A DNA stretch of 64,000 nucleotides from Muribaculaceae bacterium (GCA_017451225.1 JAFSPZ010000010.1:1-64000); one strand, 5' to 3'. Counted from the first letter of the stretch, positions 1 to 6,897 are shown. Notes: generated by a model not told the origin, from the sequence alone. Numbers and translations: made by a program.

Positions 1-243
1 AATTCATCTATCATGGTACAGCAATTCTTCAACATCAGTCAAGATCAGGCTAACAGTGATCCAAACAACATCTATGTCAACATCAATAACGGCTCAGCTG
101 AGATATGGCTTGAGAATCAGCCCGTGTGCACTACCAACTGCAAAGACGCTCTTGAGCACATAGTTCAGCTGCTGGCAGTCAAGTTTGACGCTAATCTGAC
201 CAACAAGTCGGAGATGATTTACGACACAGTTATGAGCTGGTGA
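1..243 (+). CDS. Hypothetical protein, probably the C-terminal end of a longer gene
   Basis: The frame is open from base 1, so the ATG at 13 may be internal and the gene may begin outside the window. The 76 residues from that ATG have two cysteines (CTTNC near the middle) and end in MSW. No domain is recognised. It reads rightward, opposite to the replication genes beyond 3000, and is followed by a long gene-free tract. It lies on the mobile-element side of the tRNA-Lys boundary, so it is probably an accessory gene. Function unknown. Confidence 0.4.
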   Translation, partial: NSSIMVQQFFNISQDQANSDPNNIYVNINNGSAEIWLENQPVCTTNCKDALEHIVQLLAVKFDANLTNKSEMIYDTVMSW

Positions 244-583
244 TTTCTCATCAATCCTTCCAGTCGGAAGGATTGATTGGAACCGCAGGAGGCAGCTTAT
301 GACGTTGGAGAATAAGTACCGATAGAGACCCCAAACATATTTTGCCACTCGCCACACCGACACCGGGGCTGCGCCCTCGGCTCGTTGTGGCTGACGGCAA
401 AGCTCGCCACCTGAACGCCTGCGGCTGGTGACGAGCCGGAAGATCATCGGCACGCCGAAACGCCCTCATTCCCACCCCTCACAGCGACAAGTCGCTTCCC
501 TCAAAACACCGTGCAATGGGCACACAGAATGCTTACTCAATAGTGCTGGCGCCGCCCTGCCTCCGCCGTCGGTTACGCTGTCA

Positions 584-695
584 TGAGAGTGCTGCCCATG
601 ACCTGCCGCAACTCCGCTGCGCTCCGTGTGCGCCAGTCATCGGGGCGTGTCGCTCTTAACCTCGTGGTGTGGACGCTCCGAAGTCGCACGGCTGA
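584..695 (+). repeat. Diverged repeat unit C (copy 1)
   Basis: Aligns by eye with 1461-1576. Both begin with TGARAGTGCTG, continue through CATG, GCAACTC and TGCGCCA blocks, then GTGTCGCTCTT and GGACGCTCCG, and end in GTCGCACGGC or TTCGCACGGC. The similarity is interrupted by substitutions and small indels, so the copies are old. Coordinates are approximate. Confidence 0.6.
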
Positions 696-733
696 ATCCT
701 ACACTAACGCAGGTGTCCGACCTGTTGCCATAA

Positions 734-769
734 CGACACCCGAGTCTCCTTCGTCAACATCGGGTATCG
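734..769. repeat. Hairpin 1 with TCCTKCGTC apical loop
   Basis: Stem CGACACCCGA (734-743) against TCGGGTATCG (760-769), 9 Watson-Crick pairs plus one G-U in 10, with a 16-base loop whose core is TCCTTCGTC. It is followed by the palindrome CGCCATGGCG. This is the most diverged of the loop copies. Confidence 0.6.
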
Positions 770-998
770 CCATGGCGGTCGACACTTGCTGCCGCTGCGG
801 TTTCCTCCGACGGGGGCGTTCTATAAATTCCGATATGTTAGTTTGTTTTCTTGGTCATCTTTGGCTGCTTGCTGGCATCTTTGGTCTCATCTGTTTGAGC
901 CGTAGCCCGCTACTGCCTCTGCTCATCTGAGCCCAAATCTACTCAACAATCATTCCAAATCTGTCGCAAGCAATTTATAGAACACCCCCTTGCTCCTT

Positions 999-1181
999 CC
1001 AAGCTTGTCACTGCGTGGCACAATCGCTGCGCAGGTGTTGACCTGTTGCCATAACGACACCCGAGCTTCCTGCGTCAGCGTCGGGTATCGCCATGGCGGT
1101 CACCACTTGCTTTCAGCTTGACTAAAGTCATGTGCTACTGCGTGCCACCGCACCACGAGGGCGACACTCTACGCACACTCA
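999..1181 (+). repeat. Diverged repeat unit A (copy 1)
   Basis: Aligns with 1700-1880 from CCAAGCTTG through GCACAATCGCTG, the apical-loop hairpin, the CACTTG block, TGCCACC and CACGAGGGCGACACTC to CGCACACTCA. Bases that differ between the copies often sit in paired stems and change together: CTGCG/CGCAG here is CTGTG/CACAG in the other copy, and GACT/AGTC here is GGCT/AGCC there. Confidence 0.7.
1055..1090. repeat. Hairpin 2 with TCCTGCGTC apical loop
   Basis: Stem CGACACCCGA (1055-1064) against TCGGGTATCG (1081-1090). The 16-base loop GCTTCCTGCGTCAGCG can close further by GCT/AGC, leaving a 9-base apical loop TCCTGCGTC. A CGCCATGGCG palindrome follows directly. Confidence 0.65.
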
Positions 1182-1460
1182 CTCCTTGGCTGCACTGACG
1201 GACGCTGCGCTCTTCAGCACGGCAGTCGCCATCACACGCAAGCATCCACTACTTTGCCCTTTGCTCGGCAGAGAAGTGTGAACACATTTCTATATGCCTA
1301 ACGGCAATCAGTGCACGATGGTCGGTTAGGTCTTCGACAGGGTGTCGGAAGTGCCGGTTGTGCCGAAGGCTGACGGAGTGAGCTGATGGAATCCACGGCA
1401 GAGCCACACGCATCCGGGACATGGCGGCACTCTCGCTGCGGCCAACGCTTACAGAGGTCT

Positions 1461-1576
1461 TGAAAGTGCTGACCCCTTGCCATGGCGCAACTCTCCACTC
1501 CGTTGCGAGATGCGCCACCCAGGGGCACGTGTCGCTCTTTCCTCATGGCTGGGACGCTCCGAGTTCGCACGGCAGA
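1461..1576 (+). repeat. Diverged repeat unit C (copy 2)
   Basis: Second copy of the unit at 584-695. It contains the inverted pair GCAAC/GTTGC (about 1486-1505) enclosed by GGCGC/GCGCC. It is followed after about 40 bases by the third apical-loop hairpin, in the same order as copy 1 is followed by the first hairpin. Confidence 0.6.
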
Positions 1577-1615
1577 GAAGACTACGCTAAAGCCGTGGGG
1601 CTCCCTTTCCGTGCG

Positions 1616-1649
1616 GAGACCAAAGCTTCCTGCGTCAGCATTTGGTCTC
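1616..1649. repeat. Hairpin 3: same loop, different stem
   Basis: Stem GAGACCAAA (1616-1624) pairs perfectly with TTTGGTCTC (1641-1649). The loop GCTTCCTGCGTCAGCA is nearly identical to hairpins 2 and 4, while the stem sequence is unrelated to theirs. A preserved loop on a replaced but intact stem is the mark of selected secondary structure. Confidence 0.7.
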
Positions 1650-1699
1650 GCACCCGGTCGCTTCACTTGCTCCGCTACGTCTCACCGCCTTAGCTCACT

Positions 1700-1880
1700 C
1701 CAAGCTTGACACGCTGTGGCACAATCGCTGCACAGGTGGGGCGCCCTTTCCATACCGACACCCGAGCTTCCTGCGTCAGCGTCGGGTATCGGCATGGGTC
1801 GCCTCACTTGTTACGCTTGGCTTAAGCCATATGCTACAGCATGCCACCCATCCACGAGGGCGACACTCATCGCACACTCA
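1700..1880 (+). repeat. Diverged repeat unit A (copy 2)
   Basis: Second copy of the 999-1181 unit, about 701 bases downstream. It includes CTGTG(1714-1718)/CACAG(1731-1735) around the conserved GCACAATCGCTG loop, the fourth apical-loop hairpin (1755-1792) and the palindrome GGCTTAAGCC (1819-1828). Confidence 0.7.
1755..1792. repeat. Hairpin 4 with TCCTGCGTC apical loop
   Basis: Stem CCGACACCCGA (1755-1765) against TCGGGTATCGG (1782-1792), an 11-position stem with one G-U pair, around the same 16-base loop GCTTCCTGCGTCAGCG. Confidence 0.65.
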
Positions 1881-2360
1881 AGCCCTCCACGCTTATGTAC
1901 CTACGCTGTCGTTATGCCATCGTCCCCGATGCTCACAGGTGGCTCTAATCATCGTGACGGCAGCAATGGCATAGAGCTATATATAAATGATGTATGACAT
2001 GTGATTGATGTGTGCAATGATGATATGACAGTGTGGGAGATGGGATGCCGTTGCGCCTTCAAGAATGGGCCGTGAGGATAAAAAATCTGCGCCACCGTCT
2101 CTCGACGAAGGACGCAGACAACTAAAAAGGAATGTATTATGATGCAAAGGTAATGAAAAGGTAAGAGATTGCAATAGCGAAATACATTTTTATCTACCAA
2201 CAGTCACTCCGTCTCAATTATCGGCACTCCACGTCACCCGAATCACCGCCCATCGTGCACATCGGCGTTAGATGCAGATGAAGAATAGTATCGCCTGCAC
2301 TTGTTACTGATGCCGAAATCAAGTCAAACGAGTTTGACACGATTTCTGGCTGAAAGCGGT

Positions 2361-2417
2361 GCTGACACGCGTGAGTGAAACCGACTCCTGCGTCGCGGTT
2401 CTCTCACGCACGTCAGC
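2361..2417. repeat. Hairpin 5: long stem carrying the same apical motif
   Basis: Nested pairs GCTGAC/GTCAGC, GCGTGAG/CTCACGC and AACCG/CGGTT, separated by small internal loops, enclose ACTCCTGCGTCG, again with TCCTGCGTC at the tip. The stem sequence differs from hairpins 1-4. Confidence 0.65.
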
Positions 2418-2514
2418 GATTTTACCGAACAATCGCCTTGCACATTCCGCAAACGGAAAAGGCAGTTTCACGGACTCGCTCCGTAGGGCGGTCGGGGGGT
2501 CTTGACAGACAAAG

Positions 2515-2536
2515 AAAAGGGGAAATTCCCCTTTTT
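2515..2536. terminator. Short bidirectional terminator-like hairpin
   Basis: AAAAGGGGAA and TTCCCCTTTT flank a single base and run into T residues. It lies at the GC-rich/AT-rich junction, downstream of the leftward replication genes, and could end transcripts from either side. No gene end is adjacent, so the role is uncertain. Confidence 0.35.
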
Positions 2537-3009
2537 ATCCCCTTTTAGGCTGATAATCAGCCTCCTAACTTTTTCAAAGCCGAACAAATTGAACAATTTG
2601 GAAAAATTAACATGGTATTTCTACGTAAGAATGCCGATGAATACAGGTTTTTCACGCTGTTTTCAGACCACATCAAATTGTTAATTTTTTCGACTGTTTT
2701 TCTCAAATGGCACAAATTGAAAACAAAAGTCTTCTATAATTCTGTCTTACACAGAAATGAATCCGTTTGCTGGATATCGAAATAATATCTTTATTCGGCT
2801 AATACTTCTCACCAAATAACAAATTTGGCGAAATCTCGCTCTTACAAGATTTACGTCTATCATTAGCTATAACCATATAACAAAAGCTCCGCTGTCGCCC
2901 GAGAGCCACAACGGAACTTCATAAAACATTTGTCACAATTCTCTACGAAATAGTATCACCATACACCGTACCGCTTGCAGAAGTGGATGAAGGTGCCAAT
3001 GACAATGGG

Positions 3010-3708
3010 TTACTGGTTAGAATGTTTTGATCGGAGACTAGCCCCCTTGAACTCGATAAAGTTGAACATCTCCCAACAACGATCTGCGATATATTCACCA
3101 TAATATTGTGCAATGTCTTCGGGCTTCAGGTTTGTTGTTATGTGGGTGACGCTATCACGCCTGTGATCATAGCGCAACTGAAGTACAAACTGGATGACAT
3201 TCAGTTCTGTTCCGAAATACTTTGCTGGCATAGGTTCTCTCCCCAACTCATCGATGATAAGGTTTATCTCATCAGATGTGTACTGTATTAGTGCAGACTG
3301 ACCATCAGCTGAGAAGATGTTCGCCAATTCACTTGCAGACTTCAGCCAAGTTCCCTTCATACGGAAATCTTCCCTCTTGCTCTCGTGACGAGAAAACAAA
3401 CCATTCCGGTAATGGCGTAGAGCTTGCAGTATCATACTCTTGCCTAAGCCCAAATCTCCATAAAAGCAAAAGCCTTTTTTGTAATCCAAATTGAGCTTGT
3501 TGTACTTATCGAGCTTCCATACCCAGGCAAAGATGGAATTTAAGATGTCCTTGTCAGTTAATTTCGGGTCGAAACGAGGTTCGGCCTTAAGAAAAGCTGC
3601 TCGGAAGTTGGCCATTTCTTTGGTCAAATCAACCGATATGGGCTGTATGAATGGTTGCATTTGCAAGCGGGTTGCTTGCTGCATGATTTCTTGAATTTTC
3701 TTCTCCAT
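3010..3708 (-). CDS. DnaC-like AAA+ ATP-binding protein
   Basis: Likely a helicase-loader-type ATPase that works with the overlapping winged-helix protein to start replication of the mobile element. About 232 residues from the ATG at 3708 (MEKKIQEI). The P-loop is GDLGLGKS near residue 80, and the Walker B-like LIIDELGREP follows about 80 residues later, as in the DnaC/IstB branch of AAA+ proteins. The ORF is open further upstream, but that would add an unlikely leader and lengthen the overlap. The start lies 80 bases inside the preceding gene, implying coupled translation. An IstB-type transposition helper is the alternative, but no transposase is nearby. Confidence 0.75.
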   Translation of the reverse strand: MEKKIQEIMQQATRLQMQPFIQPISVDLTKEMANFRAAFLKAEPRFDPKLTDKDILNSIFAWVWKLDKYNKLNLDYKKGFCFYGDLGLGKSMILQALRHYRNGLFSRHESKREDFRMKGTWLKSASELANIFSADGQSALIQYTSDEINLIIDELGREPMPAKYFGTELNVIQFVLQLRYDHRRDSVTHITTNLKPEDIAQYYGEYIADRCWEMFNFIEFKGASLRSKHSNQ

Positions 3709-4366
3709 TTTTAAAATGTTTTTGATTTTTAACTTTGTATCGAAGCACAGATATGAAGTGGTTCTTTGTCCACTCACTATCGGGAAGATCCTTGAATTTC
3801 CATTCTGCGATAATTGCTACAGCGAGTTCCTTGTATTGTGCCTTCGTTATGCCGCAACTCATACATGCGAGCTTAATGTTTTCGTCAATCATCACTTCAT
3901 GTTCAAATTTTTCTCTTATGTGTGCACAGGTATCGTCGTCGACGTTGTTATTTAATAGTTCTTTATTATTAATATGTGTAACCTGCTGCCCATTGACTCG
4001 GGGTGGTGCGGTTAATTGACCAGAGCTGTCGTTTGAACCGATGGTTAATTGACTCGAGGTGTCATTTGAACCGCTGGTCATTTGACTAGGGGGCAAGTTC
4101 CATCCAAGAGCATTTTTCGAGGCTTGATAGACCGTCTTCATCCCCAGCATATGCCTTACGGATATCAAACCTAATTTCTCAAGTTTGATTATGGCTCGAC
4201 GCCAAGTTTTATCGCCTATGTGTAGCGCCATACAGGCAGAACGCACAGAATACCTATACCCGTCAGGCATGGAAGCAATGTAGCACCATACCGCTTTTTC
4301 AGCAATGCTAAGTACAGACGAACGGATAATAGCGTTCGGTACTTTTGTAAACCCATTGTTATGCAT
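3629..4366 (-). CDS. Winged-helix replication-initiator-like protein
   Basis: A 245-residue protein with an N-terminal winged-helix region (about residues 15-75, around AEKAVWCYIASMPDGYRYSV and DKTWRRAIIKLEKLGLISV), typical of helix-turn-helix/DnaD-like proteins of Bacteroidales mobile elements. A low-complexity linker (about 95-120) repeats the block SSQLTIGSND-like two to three times. The C-terminal part has a WKFKDLPDSEWTKNHF segment seen in related element proteins. It overlaps the DnaC-like ATPase gene, and the pair resembles replication modules of plasmids, ICEs and prophages. No biochemical role can be assigned from sequence alone. Confidence 0.65.
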   Translation of the reverse strand: MHNNGFTKVPNAIIRSSVLSIAEKAVWCYIASMPDGYRYSVRSACMALHIGDKTWRRAIIKLEKLGLISVRHMLGMKTVYQASKNALGWNLPPSQMTSGSNDTSSQLTIGSNDSSGQLTAPPRVNGQQVTHINNKELLNNNVDDDTCAHIREKFEHEVMIDENIKLACMSCGITKAQYKELAVAIIAEWKFKDLPDSEWTKNHFISVLRYKVKNQKHFKNGEENSRNHAASNPLANATIHTAHIG

Positions 4367-4396
4367 AGTTACAATTTCTTTAGAAATTCATCGATA

Positions 4397-4430
4397 GGAA
4401 ACTCCACTTCTTTGTGGAGGCGGAGTTTCC
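4397..4430. other. Hairpin between the HTH gene and the replication pair
   Basis: GGAAACTCC (4397-4405) pairs with GGAGTTTCC (4422-4430). An alternative inner pairing is CTCCAC (4402-4407) with GTGGAG (4414-4419). The two pairings are mutually exclusive, so it could be an attenuator-like switch. No T-run follows on the leftward strand, so it is not a standard terminator. Confidence 0.35.
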
Positions 4431-4462
4431 CGTCAATATTGTTTTATCTGTTGACATAGTCA

Positions 4463-4780
4463 TCACATTTTACAACCAGCGAGACGTTCTATGTCACTCT
4501 TGCGGTAGCGACGCTTGCCACCGATTTCCACTTTTTTGAGGTAGCCGTTCTTGTCCCAACGGTAAAGAGTCATCTTTGACACTGACAGCAGCTTTGCGGC
4601 CTCATCGATGGTCAAAAGTTGGTCACTAGTGGCGGCAGCCTCAGCCTCAAGCATTGCGATTGATTTTGCACCAAGCAAGATCTGGTTAGCAAACTCTTTC
4701 AAATCCTCTTTCTTTAGTTGGAGGACCATGTTCTCAGGACTTATTAAAAGGTTCTGAATTGAAACAAATTCTTTTGACAT
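4463..4780 (-). CDS. Excisionase/MerR-type helix-turn-helix DNA-binding protein
   Basis: 105 residues with a clear HTH_17-type domain at about 55-100: LLTIDEAAKLLSVSKMTLYR, then a wing GGKRRYRKSDIERL. Such proteins in Bacteroidota elements serve as excisionases or small regulators. The first 50 residues form a helical N-terminal extension (QLKKEDLKEFANQILLGAKS). A TAACTTTG promoter element (4899-4906) and a perfect 11-base inverted repeat (4911-4937) lie upstream, so autoregulation is likely. The start is the first ATG of the frame. Confidence 0.75.
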   Translation of the reverse strand: MSKEFVSIQNLLISPENMVLQLKKEDLKEFANQILLGAKSIAMLEAEAAATSDQLLTIDEAAKLLSVSKMTLYRWDKNGYLKKVEIGGKRRYRKSDIERLAGCKM

Positions 4781-4898
4781 TTGTGTATTAGATTTAATAA
4801 TAATTAATTGAGGCGGTCATACCTCGTTAACTTTTGTCCTTCAAATTCCAGCTCTCGGCCGTTTGACCAATGGCCAGTCTTTCATCATTCGGACATTG

Positions 4899-4906
4899 CA
4901 AAGTTA
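4899..4906 (-). promoter_or_regulatory. Bacteroidota -7 element (TAACTTTG) for the HTH gene
   Basis: Reads TAACTTTG on the minus strand, about 120 bases upstream of the HTH start, directly next to the inverted repeat. A repressor on that repeat would block the promoter. Confidence 0.5.
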
Positions 4907-4910
4907 CAGC

Positions 4911-4937
4911 CTACCTTATAAGGCAATTATAAGGTAG
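4911..4937. promoter_or_regulatory. Perfect inverted repeat, probable operator
   Basis: CTACCTTATAA (4911-4921), spacer GGCAA, TTATAAGGTAG (4927-4937): 11 matched bases on each side. The half-site core TTATAAGG also resembles the TAAGGC direct repeats at 5031-5060, so one protein may bind both. Confidence 0.6.
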
Positions 4938-5030
4938 ATGTGAAATAATGACGAAAAAAACAACAAATTATTTTTTGTGTAATTAATTAGTATTTAGTGG
5001 GTTGTGTGTAATTTTGTCACAATGAATCTA

Positions 5031-5060
5031 TAAGGCGATTTAAGGCAGAATAAGGCGATT
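5031..5060. repeat. Three tandem 10-base direct repeats (iteron-like)
   Basis: TAAGGCGATT, TAAGGCAGAA and TAAGGCGATT lie back to back with a 10-base period, about one helical turn. They sit a few bases beyond the stop of the leftward gene at 5064 and about 90 bases from the operator-like palindrome. They could be iterons or integration/excision protein sites. Confidence 0.5.
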
Positions 5061-5063
5061 ATA

Positions 5064-5375
5064 TTATTTGGACTTTTTTGATACCAATTTCTGTAAATCT
5101 TCATACCATTTTCCTAAATTTGTCCCATTTTTTGATGCTTGCTGTGGGGTTAAGTTAATGGAAGAGCATATTTCTCTTAACCATTTTCTCTTCTCTGATT
5201 TAATACATTCTTTTAATTGGTTCAAAGTACATTTAAAGTTGTCTTGCAATTTTGGACGAATAGAACTGACGTTGGCATTCTCTATGGCATTTATAAAATC
5301 TTGAGGAGATGTGTATTCTTTATCTAGTACTTCTGTTTCGATGAGATAATTGTATACATTCATCAACAGTTGCAA
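5064..5375 (-). CDS. Hypothetical protein, probably the 3' part of a frameshifted gene
   Basis: A 103-residue reading frame with only a TTG at 5375 as possible start; there is no ATG in the upstream open part. The frame stays open upstream through the A7 run (5444-5450) at the end of the next gene. Removing one A would fuse the two into one protein of about 305 residues, reading smoothly through LQKTDEPKHNNQEELKSINP. No known domain. I think this is the C-terminal half of that protein, not an independent gene. Confidence 0.5.
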   Translation of the reverse strand: MQLLMNVYNYLIETEVLDKEYTSPQDFINAIENANVSSIRPKLQDNFKCTLNQLKECIKSEKRKWLREICSSINLTPQQASKNGTNLGKWYEDLQKLVSKKSK

Positions 5376-5436
5376 GTTTCCAATTATGTATTTTGGATTA
5401 ATTGACTTTAGCTCTTCTTGATTATTGTGTTTTGGT

Positions 5437-5982
5437 TCATCTGTTTTTTTGTAATTCTTCTTGTTCTGTTTGTTCTTCGGCGGCTCTCAGTGCATCTTTT
5501 GCTGCTAGACTATTGAATGCAAAGCCAAAATTCTCTGCATTCTTTATTGATGGCTCGATGGCTGGCCTAATAACATTCTCAAGTGCGGTGGTCAACTGGC
5601 CTTCTTTGTACTGGCTGGGGTGTGCTGTTATGGCTATAGCCTGGAGTAGGGTTTGGGTGGAGCAAAGAAAATTATAGGCTCCACCAATATCGCGTTTTAT
5701 GAACTCAATCTCAAAATCATCATTTTGGAATAGCTTTGTCAGGAAAACTTCTCTTACTTTGTCGTCAATCACATACTCATCAATAACGAATGATAGGACT
5801 TTTTGGTTGTTTGGATAATTGTCATACAATTCCTTTAATGATAATCGTGAAATCAAATAAAGCGATTCATTATACGTTTCATATAACTCAGCTGACACAT
5901 TATATATATTATTGCTTTGGGCTATTTGCGATGCCATCTCCTTAACCATCGAGCCGTACTGTTTTGTTGCATTGTAATTCAT
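5437..5982 (-). CDS. Hypothetical protein, probable 5' part of a frameshifted gene
   Basis: 181 residues starting MNYNATKQYGS, mostly helical and soluble, ending in a Glu/Gln-rich stretch (AAEEQTEQEELQKNR). No family is recognised. It has its own TAACTTTG-type promoter (6023-6030) and is the gene nearest the tRNA-Lys boundary of the element. The stop comes directly after an A7 run, and the downstream ORF continues in the +1 frame, so a one-base indel (real, phase-variable or a sequencing error) probably split the gene. Confidence 0.6.
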   Translation of the reverse strand: MNYNATKQYGSMVKEMASQIAQSNNIYNVSAELYETYNESLYLISRLSLKELYDNYPNNQKVLSFVIDEYVIDDKVREVFLTKLFQNDDFEIEFIKRDIGGAYNFLCSTQTLLQAIAITAHPSQYKEGQLTTALENVIRPAIEPSIKNAENFGFAFNSLAAKDALRAAEEQTEQEELQKNR

Positions 5983-6022
5983 AGAAATAAATTTAAAGTT
6001 TTGGGTTGCTACTAAATGATTG

Positions 6023-6030
6023 CAAAGTTA
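6023..6030 (-). promoter_or_regulatory. Bacteroidota -7 element (TAACTTTG)
   Basis: Minus-strand TAACTTTG about 40 bases upstream of the start at 5982, with TTG boxes about 17 bases further upstream. Likely promoter of the split hypothetical gene. Confidence 0.5.
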
Positions 6031-6207
6031 CAATAAGTTTTGAACAACAACGAGTTCGGTAAATAAAAGTTACTAACAAAACGTATCAAAAAAACAGAAT
6101 TGGTTTGTAAAAATGGATTTAAGTGTGCGCAAAAGTATATTTCTTTTTTAGTTAAATAATATTGATGTGCTTAGCTTGGGTAATGTGACATTTATAAACC
6201 TTTCCCG

Positions 6208-6230
6208 ATATGGGGATTTATATGGGGATT
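6208..6230. repeat. Two 11-base direct repeats near the tRNA end
   Basis: ATATGGGGATT occurs at 6208-6218 and 6220-6230, a 12-base period. The position, about 60 bases inside the element from the tRNA-Lys 3' end, fits arm-type binding sites of a tyrosine integrase. This is inference from position only. Confidence 0.4.
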
Positions 6231-6238
6231 GTTCAAAA

Positions 6239-6281
6239 TAAAAATCAGCCAATGCGCTAATTATTAGCTGATTGGCTGATT
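6239..6281 (-). terminator. Rho-independent terminator of tRNA-Lys
   Basis: Perfect 11-base stem AATCAGCCAAT / ATTGGCTGATT, with a further GCTAA/TTAGC pairing in the loop, followed on the minus strand by TTTTTATTTT. It lies just beyond the tRNA 3' end. Confidence 0.7.
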
Positions 6282-6289
6282 TGAAAGGT

Positions 6290-6361
6290 GATCCGCTTGG
6301 GGCTCGAACCCAAGACCCCAACATTAAAAGTGTTGTGCTCTACCAACTGAGCTAGCGAATC
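6290..6361 (-). tRNA. tRNA-Lys (TTT)
   Basis: The minus strand folds as a complete cloverleaf: acceptor GATTCGC/GCGGATC (one T-G pair), D-arm AGTTGGTAGA, anticodon arm CAACA-CTTTTAA-TGTTG giving anticodon TTT, and T-arm with GGTTCGAGCC. CCA is not encoded. A TACCTTTG promoter element (6377-6384) with an upstream TTTG at 6404-6407 precedes it. The 3' end faces the mobile region and is the likely integration site. Confidence 0.95.
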
Positions 6362-6376
6362 TCCGTAAAAGCGATG

Positions 6377-6384
6377 CAAAGGTA
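6377..6384 (-). promoter_or_regulatory. Promoter of tRNA-Lys (TACCTTTG)
   Basis: Minus-strand TACCTTTG about 15 bases upstream of the tRNA, with TTTG (6404-6407) 19 bases further upstream, the spacing expected for the Bacteroidota housekeeping sigma factor. Confidence 0.6.
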
Positions 6385-6501
6385 CTGCTTTTTTTTAAAC
6401 TGGCAAAATATTTTGCGATATTTTGCTATTTTTCCTCAAAAAACTTCCTTTCTTGCTCCTAGAATGGTACTTCTCCAGGCTTGTCGGCAAAGCTTTGCTG
6501 C

Positions 6502-6897
6502 TTAGTTATCTTCTTGTGCCGCTGCAGCTGGCTCCTCCATCTTGCCCGGTTCATTGGTGCGCTGTCCACCGCCGAGCATTTCAAAAGAGTCTACATAAAT
6601 CTCGGTCACATAACGCTTGATTTTGTTGCGGTCTTCATAGTTGCGAGTACGCAGACGCCCTTCGACATAGAGCCTTGTCCCCTTGCGTATGTATTTTTCG
6701 GCGACCTCGGCATTTCGCCCCCACATCACCAGATTGTGCCACTCGGTGCGTTCAGGCACCTGTGTTCCCGACGAAGTAGTATAGGCCCTGTCGCTGGTAG
6801 CCAAAGGAAAAGAAGCCACCGTCTGTCCCTGAGTAGGATATCTAACTTCGGGATCGCGTCCCACATTTCCCAATAAAATAACTTTGTTTACTGACAT
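6502..6897 (-). CDS. ssb: Single-stranded DNA-binding protein
   Basis: 131 residues with the OB-fold SSB signature: MSVNKVILLGNVGRDPEVRY at the start, FPLATSDRAY, TEWHNLVMWGRNAEVAEKYI and GTRLYVEGRLRTRNYEDR. It binds single-stranded DNA in replication and repair. The C-terminus is Ala/Glu-rich and ends AAAAQEDN; the usual acidic tip ending in PF, which recruits partners, is not present. It starts 32 bases after the ArgC-like gene, so it may be the last gene of an argR operon. It lies just outside the tRNA boundary and so belongs to the chromosome. Confidence 0.93.
   Translation of the reverse strand: MSVNKVILLGNVGRDPEVRYPTQGQTVASFPLATSDRAYTTSSGTQVPERTEWHNLVMWGRNAEVAEKYIRKGTRLYVEGRLRTRNYEDRNKIKRYVTEIYVDSFEMLGGGQRTNEPGKMEEPAAAAQEDN

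Larger units (their letters stand above)
244..3009. other. Long gene-free tract of the mobile element
   Basis: About 2.8 kb carries no convincing gene. From about 300 to 2500 the sequence is visibly GC-richer than its flanks and is made of diverged repeat units and hairpins (listed separately). The short ORFs in it overlap on both strands, have no family resemblance and lack Bacteroidota promoters, so I treat them as chance. From about 2540 to 3009 it becomes AT-rich and I see nothing recognisable. It may encode a structured RNA or act as a DNA-processing region; neither is shown. Confidence 0.6.

Noticed and set aside
734..1792. The hairpins as integron attC sites
   Set aside because: No cassette genes lie between them, no integron integrase is in the window, and the RYYYAAC/GTTRRRY core-site pairs of attC are not evident.
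584..1880. A CRISPR array
   Set aside because: The repeats are long, diverged and irregularly spaced, spacers are not of uniform size, and no cas gene is present. Nothing else in the window looks like CRISPR.
583..2200. Many overlapping ORFs of 60-120 codons on both strands in the GC-rich tract
   Set aside because: They overlap one another in several frames, have atypical Cys/Arg/Ser/His-rich composition, lack promoters and family resemblance, and the DNA is better explained by hairpins and repeats.
2502..2684. A 60-codon rightward ORF
   Set aside because: It starts inside the terminator-like hairpin and has no promoter, ribosome site or recognisable sequence.
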